NCBI GenBank assembly: GCA_016218085.1
Contig: JACREY010000001.1
Location: 1 to 48,599, forward strand
Source: Ignavibacteriota bacterium
GTDB taxonomy: Bacteria > Bacteroidota > Ignavibacteria > Tepidaquicellales > Tepidaquicellaceae
Length of the DNA stretch: 48,599 nucleotides
Direction: 5' to 3'
Part shown: positions 16,153 to 25,334 of the stretch, piece by piece
Numbering within the stretch: position 1 is the first letter of the stretch
Layout of the letters: each line of letters opens with the position of its first letter
Notes under the pieces: generated by a model
The model's database searches: none
What the model was told of the DNA's origin: nothing
The model's input: only the letters and a program-made list of their open reading frames with translations
Made by a program: the position numbers and the translations under genes

Positions 16153-17499
16153 TTAATCGTTCGTTTTATGATAAGATGGCAGGTAAGCCAAAACAAGCTT
16201 GTCGTACACTTCTATATCCCGTGTTGTTCTTATTCTCGTATCGAACAATTCCATAAAACCTGCTGCCAGGAGTCCGATAAATAAACCGAGAGCAATTCCT
16301 CCGCCGATTAACAAAAGCCTATTCGGTTTAGCAGGATGAACCGGATACTGCGGTGGATCAATAACTATATATTGTTGGGCGCCTTTTTCTCCAAGATCAC
16401 GGTTGGTTCGTGCCTGTTCCAATTTTATTTTCATATCGTTGTAGAGTTTATTGTAAACTTCATACGTTGATCTTATATCCTCATTCTGGTTTTTGTTCAC
16501 TTCCGCACTACGTATTGTGCCTATAACATTGCTACTTTGTTTTTGAAGATCCCAAACTTGATTCTGCTGCCTTGAAAGTTCAGATTCGATTGTGTGTTTC
16601 ATTCTGCCGGTTAAATCTGAAATTTTTGATTGAAGTGCGGTAAGATCGGGAAAGTTAGATGTATAGCGTTTCGACATGTCCTCATATTTATTAAGAAGAG
16701 ACCGCAGTTGATCCGCATCGGGAACATCCAGAAATACAACTTTATAATAATTTGTAATTGTAGTCGGATCTTCAAAATTTGATGATGTGTTTCGAAGAAT
16801 CTTTAGAGCAGTCTGATAGCTTGTAATTCTCGCATCAATAGAACCAATCTGCGATTCCAATTCTCCAATACGCGAAGGAAGCCCATAGCTGTCTCCTCCG
16901 GGCAAAACGCTCGATCTAACTGTTTCAATATACTGCTGCTGGCTCAGTCCGAATTTATCTCCCAGGTCTTTCAATTTATTTTCAAAAAACTCAACCGCCA
17001 GTTCGTTCTCTTTATTATTAACTTCAAGCCGTTTTTTAATAAACAATTCCGACAGAATACGTGCACCATCTTGAGCGCGGTCCGGATCCTCATTGAAAAA
17101 ATTAATTGTAAATAAATCGGAACCGCGTAAATCCGTTTCTATATCTTCCTTTATTTCTTTAATTGCCTGCTCTTTTTGTTCTTTGGTTCTAACAACCTTG
17201 TTCAAACCGAGACTGTCCATTAATGAAAAAATAGTAGGTCGGCTGTGAACAATTTCATTGAAGTCTCTAAGTCTATCATCCGATGCTGCTGTTACTGCCA
17301 TTGTGTAACTAACCAAGGGATTTAATACAGCGTCTTTTTGAACTGATATTGTAATTGAAGATTTGTATTTCTGAGGCAGAAGAAATGTACCGGAAATACA
17401 AACAACACTTATTAATATTAACGGGTAGAAGAAAAATTTTTTTCGTCTTCGTAATACTGCCATTATTTCATCAATAGTAAACTGCGGATATCTTAACAT
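16153..17499 (-). CDS. Wzz/GumC-type polysaccharide co-polymerase
   Basis: 448 aa. The N-terminal Wzz domain has its first membrane segment at about residues 20-42 (FFFYPLILISVVCISG). The periplasmic body (about 45-400) is helical, with long coiled-coil-prone stretches rich in Gln, Glu and Lys. The second membrane segment is at about 402-425 (LLLIGGGIALGLFIGLLAAG), preceded by the family's PP.YP..PAKPNR motif. PCP-2a proteins of this type set chain length and connect polymerase, ATPase and the outer-membrane Wza channel. The ATPase is a separate downstream gene. This is the first gene of the minus-strand operon; an AAAAGG ribosome site lies upstream of ATG 17499. Confidence 0.9.
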   Translation of the reverse strand: MLRYPQFTIDEIMAVLRRRKKFFFYPLILISVVCISGTFLLPQKYKSSITISVQKDAVLNPLVSYTMAVTAASDDRLRDFNEIVHSRPTIFSLMDSLGLNKVVRTKEQKEQAIKEIKEDIETDLRGSDLFTINFFNEDPDRAQDGARILSELFIKKRLEVNNKENELAVEFFENKLKDLGDKFGLSQQQYIETVRSSVLPGGDSYGLPSRIGELESQIGSIDARITSYQTALKILRNTSSNFEDPTTITNYYKVVFLDVPDADQLRSLLNKYEDMSKRYTSNFPDLTALQSKISDLTGRMKHTIESELSRQQNQVWDLQKQSSNVIGTIRSAEVNKNQNEDIRSTYEVYNKLYNDMKIKLEQARTNRDLGEKGAQQYIVIDPPQYPVHPAKPNRLLLIGGGIALGLFIGLLAAGFMELFDTRIRTTRDIEVYDKLVLAYLPSYHKTND

Positions 17500-17535
17500 C
17501 AGAATACCTTTTAATTTATTGATTCACTTCATATA

Positions 17536-17551
17536 CTAAGATTCGTGCCAA
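17536..17551 (-). promoter_or_regulatory. Weak sigma-54-like promoter upstream of wzz
   Basis: Read on the minus strand, TTGGCACG is a perfect -24 element. It is followed at the correct spacing by TTAG instead of TTGC, so the invariant -12 GC is lost. The predicted start would be near 17525, 25 bp before the wzz ATG. The mismatch makes it tentative. Confidence 0.3.
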
Positions 17552-17616
17552 TCAAAATGATGTGAGGTAAAATGATTTTGTTGAATTTCGATGAGGTTTG
17601 TCCGAAGTAATTTTAT

Positions 17617-17704
17617 GTCACCGCTACAAAAAATTTTCCATGTGTATATAACCGCACCATACATTAACTCATCTTTGTGTAAAAATTATTCAGTATCCGG
17701 TGAC
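17617..17704. promoter_or_regulatory. Inverted GTCACCG/CGGTGAC pair between divergent EPS promoters
   Basis: GTCACCG (17617-17623) and CGGTGAC (17698-17704) form a 7-bp inverted pair, each flanked on the outer side by TAT-like bases and on the inner side by TAC-like bases. They lie between the two candidate sigma-54 promoters of the divergent EPS operons, about 70-100 bp from each, which is where enhancer sites for a sigma-54 activator would be expected. The rest of 17500-17858 is AT-rich with no gene. Confidence 0.3.
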
Positions 17705-17803
17705 CCATATCAAAAACGGTTTGATTGTGTCCTTCATAAACGCATGTACTAATATTATTTCTTTTACAGCTCATCATTTATTCATAAAAGCAAAGTTTTT
17801 AAA

Positions 17804-17820
17804 AGGCATACCGTTTGCTA
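17804..17820 (+). promoter_or_regulatory. Candidate sigma-54 promoter of the export operon
   Basis: AGGCAT (GG at 17805-17806), five bases, then TTGCT (GC at 17817-17818) gives the exact GG-N10-GC spacing of -24/-12 promoters, with a good TTGCT box and two mismatches in the -24 hexamer. A start near 17829 would leave a 30-nt leader to ATG 17859. Confidence 0.5.
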
Positions 17821-17858
17821 TTACCTATGCTTATAATGATTAATTCTAAAAGTGAACC

Positions 17859-18611
17859 ATGAAAGATTTAAGACTACATTTTCTATTACTTCTAATTCCT
17901 GTTTCTATAATAGTAACAGGCTGCGGCGGCGGCAGTAATTTTTCCAAAGGTTATAATGCCCATGTCTTATTTAAAGATTCAAACGTAGGTCCTTTAGATG
18001 AGGGAAATGTTAAAAGGGCTGCCGTGGATACTTCTTATATTAACTTTAATAGTAGAGATATTATCAAGTCCGGCGACCAGTTACAGGTCTCGGTATGGGG
18101 ATATCCTGAATTCAATACTACAACAACCGTAAAAGATTACGGTACAGTTACAATTCCGTTAATCGGTGATGTTATGGCGGCAGGATTAACTACAGACAGA
18201 TTCACTGTTGATGTAAGCAGAAAATTAACGCAGTACGTCAAAGGTGAACCAAAAGTAACTGTCTCTCATATTGATATGAATAAACGCATTAGTGTTATGG
18301 GTGCCGTTAACAAACAGGATAATTACACTTCACTCTCGGACATTTCTTTAGTAGAAATAATTGCAGCGGCAGGCGGTCCTACACCGGACGCCGACCTTGG
18401 GCATGTTAAGATCTTTATGAAAGGAAAAATAAGTGACGTTAAGGAAATTGACCTTGCAAAACATTTAGAGCAAGGCGACATGGACAATATTCCAAAAGTT
18501 AGATCGGGAGATACGGTTTTTGTGCCGAGAGAAGAAAACGTAATGAGAAAGCTTTCAGATTTTACGCGTGATATTCTTTTACTTTTTGGTTTTTTCAGCT
18601 TACTGTATTAA
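17859..18611 (+). CDS. Wza-like polysaccharide export lipoprotein (Poly_export + SLBB)
   Basis: 250 aa. The signal ends in lipobox VTGC (Cys22), so this is an outer-membrane lipoprotein. The Poly_export domain (about 62-140) carries IKSGDQLQVSVWGYPEFN and GTVTIPLIGDVMAAGLT. One SLBB domain follows (about 147-215: ISVMGAVNKQDNYTSLSDIS, AAGGPTPDADL). The final 20 residues (FTRDILLLFGFFSLLY) are hydrophobic, like the C-terminal membrane helix of Wza. It forms the periplasmic/outer-membrane conduit for the polymer and would dock on the Wzz protein encoded divergently 360 bp away. First gene of the plus-strand operon, behind a candidate sigma-54 promoter. Confidence 0.9.
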   Translation: MKDLRLHFLLLLIPVSIIVTGCGGGSNFSKGYNAHVLFKDSNVGPLDEGNVKRAAVDTSYINFNSRDIIKSGDQLQVSVWGYPEFNTTTTVKDYGTVTIPLIGDVMAAGLTTDRFTVDVSRKLTQYVKGEPKVTVSHIDMNKRISVMGAVNKQDNYTSLSDISLVEIIAAAGGPTPDADLGHVKIFMKGKISDVKEIDLAKHLEQGDMDNIPKVRSGDTVFVPREENVMRKLSDFTRDILLLFGFFSLLY

Positions 18612-18615
18612 AAAA

Positions 18616-19521
18616 ATGAAGACAAATAATTTCATATTGATAATAATTCTTTTCATCAGCGGATATACTGCCGCTCAGGAAATAATCGTTCCCCAAAAAA
18701 GAGGCGCAAGAAATGCTGCCATGGGCGACGCTCTGGTTTCGGAATCAGGCGATATAAGTACTGTCTATTTGAATCCCGCATCTCTGATTTTTTTAAAAGA
18801 AACATCATTGTTTATTAATCACGGACAGTTAAGTAATAACCTGGGCATGACGGAAAATTTTGCAGTTCCATTATTGCAATTAAATTCGTTAATACTTTCC
18901 GTTGGTTTAGAATCTTACCATTTAGGATACATCGGGAATAAAACCTCATTCCCGGGACAGAATATTTTTGAGTTCGGCTATAATTTTTCAGCGGCAACAA
19001 ATGCAATTGCCCCGACATTCAGCATCGGTACTACTGTAGGTTTACAATACGGCAGAACAAATCATTCAAAAACGTGGGCAGCATCCTATTCATTAGGAAT
19101 AAATTATTCACCCTCTGCAGATATTAATTATGGTCTCGCATTAAGCGGATTGGGAGACTACATAAAATATTCGCAGACGGATACTGTTTTATACGCCGAA
19201 AGAAAAACACCCGGTAAAAGTTTAGTGGTTGGTGCATCAATGAAATATCCTTCAGCTTCTTCACTTAGAAGAACTGTTTTTGTTTTAGCAATGGCAAGCG
19301 AAAAAATATTCGGTAGGTCCGGTTTATTATATAAAGCCGGCTTCGAAGTTATCCCGTGGAAATTTTTAAATCTCCGCTTTGGGTATGTTTTTGGTCCAAG
19401 CGTTAGTGAGCCACGCATCGGACTTGGAATAAACTATAGTGCTCTTGTTTTTGAATATGTTTTCTTTAGCGGACCTAATCCGGTTATGCTTCAACAATTT
19501 TCCATTTCAATAAGGATGTAG
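18616..19521 (+). CDS. PorV/PorQ-family outer-membrane beta-barrel protein
   Basis: 301 aa from ATG 18616, 5 nt after the Wza stop; a longer frame from 18568 would bury the signal peptide. MKTNNFILIIILFISGYTAAQ is a type I signal. The mature start RGARNAAMGDALVSESGDIS, followed by YLNPASL, is the family hallmark, and the remainder alternates as outer-membrane strands ending in an aromatic strand. PorV is the T9SS shuttle that delivers cargo to the sortase PorU, while other family members have no known role. Its place directly after Wza and four genes before T9SS-tagged GH18 suggests it helps move or anchor these products; that is inferred. Confidence 0.75.
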   Translation: MKTNNFILIIILFISGYTAAQEIIVPQKRGARNAAMGDALVSESGDISTVYLNPASLIFLKETSLFINHGQLSNNLGMTENFAVPLLQLNSLILSVGLESYHLGYIGNKTSFPGQNIFEFGYNFSAATNAIAPTFSIGTTVGLQYGRTNHSKTWAASYSLGINYSPSADINYGLALSGLGDYIKYSQTDTVLYAERKTPGKSLVVGASMKYPSASSLRRTVFVLAMASEKIFGRSGLLYKAGFEVIPWKFLNLRFGYVFGPSVSEPRIGLGINYSALVFEYVFFSGPNPVMLQQFSISIRM

Positions 19522-19587
19522 AATAGAATTAAAAAAGTTCACCGGATTTCGATAAACACATTGGAAGAAAGTGGTAAAGAGGTTATG

Positions 19588-21531
19588 ATGTTCAAAATAA
19601 ATTTAATAGGATTTTTATTAGCGATGGGTCTTTCTTTAATTTCTACCCCATTAATAATAAAACTTGCCTTTAAGATAGGGGCAATTGATAAACCGGATAA
19701 CAGAAAAATTCATAAAACACCAACACCCCGTCTTGGAGGTGTGGGAATATTTTCAAGTTTTATTATTACATTAATCGTAGTAGAATATTTTTTTCCGCAA
19801 GCAAACATTTCCGGCTTAAATAATAATCTTAACCTGCTTCTGATCTCTTTATCTCTCATTATAGTTTTACTATTGGGAATATTTGATGATGTGCGGACTT
19901 TAAAACCCGGGCCAAAATTCTTTATTCAATTAATAGCTGCAACTTTAATTTATGTCTCAGGTTTTCAGATCTCATCTATTACTAATCCATTTACAGAACA
20001 ATTATTTTATTTGGGGATTTTTTCTTTCCCGTTGACAATTCTTTGGATTACCGGTATTACAAATGCATTTAACCTGATTGACGGACTTGACGGATTAGCA
20101 ACCGGAATTGCTGTAATAGCCGGACTGACAATTTTTGCAATCTCTCTTTTAAATAATGATATAACTTCTGCGGTAATTGGAATGACATTAGCCGGTTCCT
20201 TGTTCGGATTTTTGCGTTTTAATTTCAATCCCGCTAAAATTTTTCTTGGTGATTCCGGAAGTCTATTTGTCGGATTCTCTCTTGCCATCCTTTCAATACA
20301 AAGCTCTACAAAAGGTTCAACCGCATTTTCATTGATTATTGCTCTGCTCGCTCTCGGCATCCCAATTATAGATACATTAATGTCTATGCTAAGGCGCATG
20401 CTTGCTTGGTTTCTACCGGGTCAACAATTGAAGAGTTCAATGACAAAAAAACTTTACTCCATGTTTCTGCCTGATAAAAGACACATTCATCACCAGCTTT
20501 TGGCTTCGGGATTTTCACAGAGAACTACAGTTATTATGCTTTATCTCGTTTCGTCTGCTTTGGGTGTATGTGCCGTATTAGTTACTGCCGGCAGTTTGAA
20601 TGCTTCATTAATAATTATAGGTGTTGGATTTTTTTTAGTAGTTGCAGCAAGAAAATTAGGTTACAAAGAAATTGCTCTTTTCAGAAACGGGATTCTTTTA
20701 AAACTTTATAGCCTAACAATTTTAAAACATTCCGCATTTCAATTCTGCCTTGATGCTTTATCCATTATAACGGCTTTAATGCTTTCCTACATTTTAACAA
20801 TCTCTACTTACCAAACTGTTTTTTTCAATCCCGGACCGCCGGAATTTATTGCAGCGGGAGTTATTATACTAATTCAGCTTAGTGCTTTTGTCTTCGGAGG
20901 ATTATACAAACGCAAGATCGTTTTGTTGGGGTTGGGAGATTTTCTGCAAATATTCAGGGCGGTTCTGATTGCTGTTTTAATTACTGTTCTCATTATGAGT
21001 TTTGCACCATTCCTCTCGGCTGCTTCTCATGCCAACATATTTATGATGCTCGACTTTTATTTTCTAATAAGCATGGTAGCCGGTTCAAGAATTTTATTCC
21101 ATGCGCTTAATTATCTGTTTAACCGTGAATCGGCTGAAGGAAAAAGAATTCTTATCTATGGTGCCGATTGGAAAGGAATGATTGCTTTACAAACACTGCT
21201 GCAATTGGAACAGAACAAAAAAATTCCTGTCGGTTTTTTAGACGACGACCCAGAGCTGGAAGGCAAATTTATGAACGGTTATCCTATTTACGGCGGGCAC
21301 TGGAAGATAGAGGGCTTATTGAAAAAAGGAAAGTTTGATGAAATTGTGATGACGAAAGAGAAAACCGAATTTGAAATACTTAACAGGATAAAAAAAATTA
21401 CCGATAGATATAATGTACCGGTTCATGTTTCGAAGATAAATTTTGAAAACATGGATTCCATCAGCGTAAATAGAAAGCAAAAAAATATTTCGCTGAAAGA
21501 TAGTGGAAAACTAACTCCTAAAATTGTATAA
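19588..21531 (+). CDS. WecA/TagO-like undecaprenyl-phosphate sugar-1-phosphate transferase with C-terminal Rossmann-like domain
   Basis: About 647 aa. AAAGAGG (19576-19582) favours ATG 19588 (or 19585) over the TTG at 19561. The N-terminal half is a multi-pass MraY/WecA enzyme: DNRKIHKTPTPRLGGVG, LLGIFDDVRTLKPGPK, NAFNLIDGLDGLATG, FNPAKIFLGDSGSLFVG and PDKRHIHHQL, with all metal and substrate Asp and His blocks present. The second half adds membrane helices and a cytosolic NAD-binding-like segment (RILIYGADWKGM, VGFLDDDPELEGKFMNGYP) like the N-terminal part of PglF/CapD proteins but without the catalytic epimerase domain. It should start the EPS repeat unit by loading a HexNAc-1-P. The role of the extra domain is unknown; it may regulate. 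Confidence 0.87.
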   Translation: MFKINLIGFLLAMGLSLISTPLIIKLAFKIGAIDKPDNRKIHKTPTPRLGGVGIFSSFIITLIVVEYFFPQANISGLNNNLNLLLISLSLIIVLLLGIFDDVRTLKPGPKFFIQLIAATLIYVSGFQISSITNPFTEQLFYLGIFSFPLTILWITGITNAFNLIDGLDGLATGIAVIAGLTIFAISLLNNDITSAVIGMTLAGSLFGFLRFNFNPAKIFLGDSGSLFVGFSLAILSIQSSTKGSTAFSLIIALLALGIPIIDTLMSMLRRMLAWFLPGQQLKSSMTKKLYSMFLPDKRHIHHQLLASGFSQRTTVIMLYLVSSALGVCAVLVTAGSLNASLIIIGVGFFLVVAARKLGYKEIALFRNGILLKLYSLTILKHSAFQFCLDALSIITALMLSYILTISTYQTVFFNPGPPEFIAAGVIILIQLSAFVFGGLYKRKIVLLGLGDFLQIFRAVLIAVLITVLIMSFAPFLSAASHANIFMMLDFYFLISMVAGSRILFHALNYLFNRESAEGKRILIYGADWKGMIALQTLLQLEQNKKIPVGFLDDDPELEGKFMNGYPIYGGHWKIEGLLKKGKFDEIVMTKEKTEFEILNRIKKITDRYNVPVHVSKINFENMDSISVNRKQKNISLKDSGKLTPKIV

Positions 21532-21546
21532 CAATGGAGAAATTTT

Positions 21547-24500
21547 ATGATTAGGAGAAAAAATAGAAACCTAAAATTTATTTTCCTTGTAACATTCTGC
21601 AGTCTGTTATTAACACAGGAACTTTCTGCTCAATTTATTTCACCACCTACATTAATTTCTCCGGCTAACGGTTCCGGCAATCTTTCCGCTCCCGTAACCT
21701 TAACGTGGTCATCATCAGCTTCTTCATTTCATGTTCAGGTTGCTGCTGATGCATCTTTTAATAATTTATTAGTAGATGTGTCCGGAATTTCAAATCAATC
21801 TTTTGTAATAAACGTGCTTGCCGGTGGTACAAAATATTATTGGAGAGTAAATGCATCATCGTTTCTTTTTACAAGCGATTGGTCATCTGTTTGGAATTTT
21901 ACATCAGCTTCCAGGCAGACAATTCCGCCTGCCCCGGCATTAATTTCTCCTGCGAACAATTCGACAAATCAACCCACTACAATTGTTCTAAGTTGGAATG
22001 CTTCAACAGGTGCAGATCATTATTGGATTCAGATTGCTACAGATCAGACGTTCTCAAATCCTACGATTGGAGATTCAACCATCAGAGGAACGTCATATCA
22101 AGCGAATAATCTTACTACTTCTACTAATTATTTTTGGCGGGTCAAAGCCATAAATTCTGCGGGCTCAAGCAGTTGGTCCTCCGTTTGGAATTTTACAACA
22201 GTGAGCGGACAAATACAACCTCCTCTTCAACCGACACTTGTTTCACCATTAGATAAATCCGTTAATCAACCAACATCAATTACATTCAACTGGAATTCCG
22301 CATCAAATGCAGATCACTATTTAATTCAAGTAGCAACAGATCAAACTTTTTCTAGCATGGTTTATACCAATTACACAATAACAGGAACATCACAACAGGT
22401 TAACAACCTGCAAAATAATAAAACTTACTTTTGGCAGGTAAGGGCTGCTAATGCCGGAGGACAAAGTCCCTGGTCAGCAACGTGGAGTTTTACAACTTCA
22501 TCACAGGCAACACTTGAAGCGCCGGCTCTTTCTTCACCGGTTAATGGGGCGACAAACCAGCCAACAACTTTAACTTTAAGCTGGGGTAATGCAGCTAATG
22601 CAACGAGTTATAATTTGCAAGTTGCCAAAGATTCTACATTTAACAACAAGGTCTTTAACGACTCAACAATTACATCGAACTATAAACAGGTTAACACTCT
22701 TGCCCAGGCAACACAATATTTTTGGCGGGTCAATGCAAGAAATAACACCGGCATAAGTAATTGGTCTTCTGTTTGGAATTTTACAACAGTTTCGCAACAA
22801 ACAATTCCTTCTGCACCTGTTTTAGTTTCTCCGACTAACGGAACAACCGACGAACCGTTAAATCCTATATTATTATGGAGTAGCATCGTAAGTGCCGCTA
22901 AATACAGATTGCAATTAGCAATGGACTTTTCTTTTAGCAACATTATTTTTGACGACTCTACAATAACAACCAGCTCTAAACAGGTGGGTCCTCTTACTCA
23001 GGCAACACAATATTTTTGGCGGGTTAATGCAAGAAACAACTCCGGCATAAGTAATTGGTCTTCAGTTTGGAATTTTACAACACTCAATAATGAAAATTTT
23101 GTGCCTGTACTTATTTCACCTTCGGATGGTATAGGCAATATTCCACTTACCACATTATGTGTATGGGATTCTGTGAAGAATGCACAGCAGTATCAGATAC
23201 AGGTATCAAAGCAACCTAATTTCAGTTTGATTGTTATTAGTGATTCAACAACAAAAACTAATATTCAATTAGAAAGTTTGGATAATTACACAACCTACTA
23301 TTGGCGGGTAAGAGCCAAAGTAACTAATAATTGGCGGCAGTACTGTTCCGCATGGCGTTTTACAACAAGGAGTAGTACACCAACCTATTTTAATATAGAT
23401 ACAACAATTACTTTTCCTTCCTATGAAGATTTGTCAAGCTACAAGTCTTCCGATTATAAAATAATCGGTTTACCCGGTACAAGTCATATTCCCATTATTA
23501 ATTTTTTGCCCGGAACAAGACTTCAAGATTGGCAGGCGTATTGGGATAACGGAGCGCCGGATGGATATTTATTGGACTATAACGAAAACAACTTTTTCTT
23601 TTCAATCGGTAAGGCATTCTGGATAATTAAAAAAGGTCCCATACGAATTACAGCAACAATCGAAAACGCTCCTTTAAATAATAACAACAATGTTGAAATA
23701 CCTCTTCACGGCGGATGGAACATGATTACGAACCCGCTAACTTTTCCGGTTGATTGGGATTCTGTAAAAACGATCAATAATATTACCGAGCCGGTTTATT
23801 CTTACAACGGTGCATTCAATATCTCTGATACGTTTAAACCCTTTGAAGGATTTTACTATTTTAATTCCACAAACCTTTCTAAACTTGAAATTCCATCTAA
23901 GTTTTCAGGAAGAATTTCATCATCCGGTAAAAAAAATCTGAACAAACAGACCAGTTCAAAAAACTGGACTGTAAAAATAAAACTTAATGTGGAGGGGCAA
24001 GTTGATAGCGCTGCCTGGTTTGGAGTTTCTTCATCATCAACGAACGATTACAATAAATTGAATTCACACAAACCGCGGAATTGGGGAACTACCCCGACAA
24101 TTTATTTTATGCACCCCGAATGGGATAAAGATTATCCGGTCTTTGCCAGTGATATTAAACCTTCGTTTGCTAATTCATCCGAATGGACTTTCGAAATAAA
24201 ATCACATGCATGGAAACCAGTATCTCTAACCTTTAATCTGAAAGAGTTCCCCGGCAATTTGAATATCTATCTCTTCAACATTGTTTCAAACAAGTGGATT
24301 AACCTGAGAGAAAATCCTTCAACTCAAAATCTGGAATATCAATATCAATTTACTCCCGTTTCCTCAAAAACATCTGTCAAAATAATGGTAGGTAAGGAAT
24401 CGCAAGATAATTTAAAAGTTTCTACACCATCGGATTTTGATCTTGGTAATAACTACCCGAATCCTTTTAATCTATCAACGACAATTCCCGTGTCAATGCC

Positions 24501-24711
24501 GGTACAATCGGAAGTTGAAATTTCCGTTTATAATATTATTGGCAATCAGATAAAGACCATTTACAAAGGTATGCTTGGTTCCGGTAAGCACTGGTTTAGA
24601 TGGGACGGTACCGATGACAAGGGAAATATAATTTCAAGCGGTATCTATTTCTATCGCCTGTCGGATAATTCAAAAATAGATATGATAAAGAAAATGATCC
24701 TAATGAAGTAA
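21547..24711 (+). CDS. Large secreted FN3-repeat protein with T9SS sorting domain
   Basis: 1054 aa. A signal peptide (1 to about 28, ending LSAQ) is followed by about six tandem fibronectin-III repeats of 94-98 residues (about 35-610; consensus P.L.SP.....NQPTT, YFWRV.A.N..G.S.WSSVWNFTT). A unique Ser/Asn/Trp-rich region follows (about 615-950: GGWNMITNPLTFPVDWDSV), then a T9SS type A domain (about 960-1054: NYPNPFNLSTTIPVSMP, SGIYFYRL, KKMILMK). A GGAGA ribosome site precedes ATG 21547. T9SS cargo crosses the outer membrane and is attached to the surface, so this is probably an adhesin or matrix protein co-produced with the EPS. Two FN3 units are nearly identical at DNA level. Confidence 0.88.
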   Translation: MIRRKNRNLKFIFLVTFCSLLLTQELSAQFISPPTLISPANGSGNLSAPVTLTWSSSASSFHVQVAADASFNNLLVDVSGISNQSFVINVLAGGTKYYWRVNASSFLFTSDWSSVWNFTSASRQTIPPAPALISPANNSTNQPTTIVLSWNASTGADHYWIQIATDQTFSNPTIGDSTIRGTSYQANNLTTSTNYFWRVKAINSAGSSSWSSVWNFTTVSGQIQPPLQPTLVSPLDKSVNQPTSITFNWNSASNADHYLIQVATDQTFSSMVYTNYTITGTSQQVNNLQNNKTYFWQVRAANAGGQSPWSATWSFTTSSQATLEAPALSSPVNGATNQPTTLTLSWGNAANATSYNLQVAKDSTFNNKVFNDSTITSNYKQVNTLAQATQYFWRVNARNNTGISNWSSVWNFTTVSQQTIPSAPVLVSPTNGTTDEPLNPILLWSSIVSAAKYRLQLAMDFSFSNIIFDDSTITTSSKQVGPLTQATQYFWRVNARNNSGISNWSSVWNFTTLNNENFVPVLISPSDGIGNIPLTTLCVWDSVKNAQQYQIQVSKQPNFSLIVISDSTTKTNIQLESLDNYTTYYWRVRAKVTNNWRQYCSAWRFTTRSSTPTYFNIDTTITFPSYEDLSSYKSSDYKIIGLPGTSHIPIINFLPGTRLQDWQAYWDNGAPDGYLLDYNENNFFFSIGKAFWIIKKGPIRITATIENAPLNNNNNVEIPLHGGWNMITNPLTFPVDWDSVKTINNITEPVYSYNGAFNISDTFKPFEGFYYFNSTNLSKLEIPSKFSGRISSSGKKNLNKQTSSKNWTVKIKLNVEGQVDSAAWFGVSSSSTNDYNKLNSHKPRNWGTTPTIYFMHPEWDKDYPVFASDIKPSFANSSEWTFEIKSHAWKPVSLTFNLKEFPGNLNIYLFNIVSNKWINLRENPSTQNLEYQYQFTPVSSKTSVKIMVGKESQDNLKVSTPSDFDLGNNYPNPFNLSTTIPVSMPVQSEVEISVYNIIGNQIKTIYKGMLGSGKHWFRWDGTDDKGNIISSGIYFYRLSDNSKIDMIKKMILMK

Positions 24712-24768
24712 TGCAAATAAAATTTTGTTAATAAAATTTGAATAAAAATTATGGAAGGTAAAATAGTT

Positions 24769-25296
24769 ATGAAAAGCATAAATAAATTTTTTATAAGTCC
24801 CGTAAAATTCCCGCTCATGTTAATCCTTATAACTGTGCAGGCAGTTTTTTCACAATCCGTTTCAAATAAAAGCGGTGAAGATAATGTTGAGAACGTACAC
24901 TATACTGTTTCTAATGGAAAAATTTTGGTTTCGTACGATCTGCTTGGAAACAGCGATAAATTGTATAATGTATCTTTAACGCTTAGAAAAGCAACTAATA
25001 AAAGTTTTGTTTACATACCAAAAACAGTTTCAGGAGATATTGGAGAAGGTCACTTTGCAGGAAAAGACAAAGGAATAATTTGGGAAATTAAAAATGATTT
25101 TCCGGATGGAATTTCGGGTGATGACTTTTATTTTATTGTTCAGGCAGCAAAAGTTGAGGAAGACACGAATATTCTTATGTGGACTGGAATTGGAATAGCT
25201 GCCGTTGCGGCGGCTGTAACTTATTTAATAACTGGGTCAACTAAGGATACTAATAATCCTAAAAGTTCATTCCCGCCGCCTCCGGGAAGACCGTAA
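24769..25296 (+). CDS. Small secreted/anchored protein of unknown function
   Basis: About 175 aa from ATG 24769, with GGAAGG upstream; a longer start at 24751 adds a charged leader before the signal. The N-terminal signal ends QAVFSQS. The mature part looks like one beta-sandwich (YTVSNGKILVSYDLLG, VSGDIGEGHFAGKDKGIIWEI, DDFYFIVQA). One membrane helix near the end (WTGIGIAAVAAAVTYLI) is followed by a Pro-rich tail. I recognise the pattern of repeated short secreted proteins in Ignavibacteria but no function. It lies between the FN3/T9SS protein (57 bp) and GH18-1 (38 bp), probably in the same operon. Confidence 0.65.
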   Translation: MKSINKFFISPVKFPLMLILITVQAVFSQSVSNKSGEDNVENVHYTVSNGKILVSYDLLGNSDKLYNVSLTLRKATNKSFVYIPKTVSGDIGEGHFAGKDKGIIWEIKNDFPDGISGDDFYFIVQAAKVEEDTNILMWTGIGIAAVAAAVTYLITGSTKDTNNPKSSFPPPPGRP

Positions 25297-25334
25297 ATGA
25301 TCGGCTAATAATTATATCTAATTACAAATTAAGA

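Noticed and set aside
21547-24711. CRISPR-like periodicity
   Set aside because: The 294-bp period is coding FN3 repeats; no 25-40 bp direct repeats with unique spacers occur anywhere in the window.
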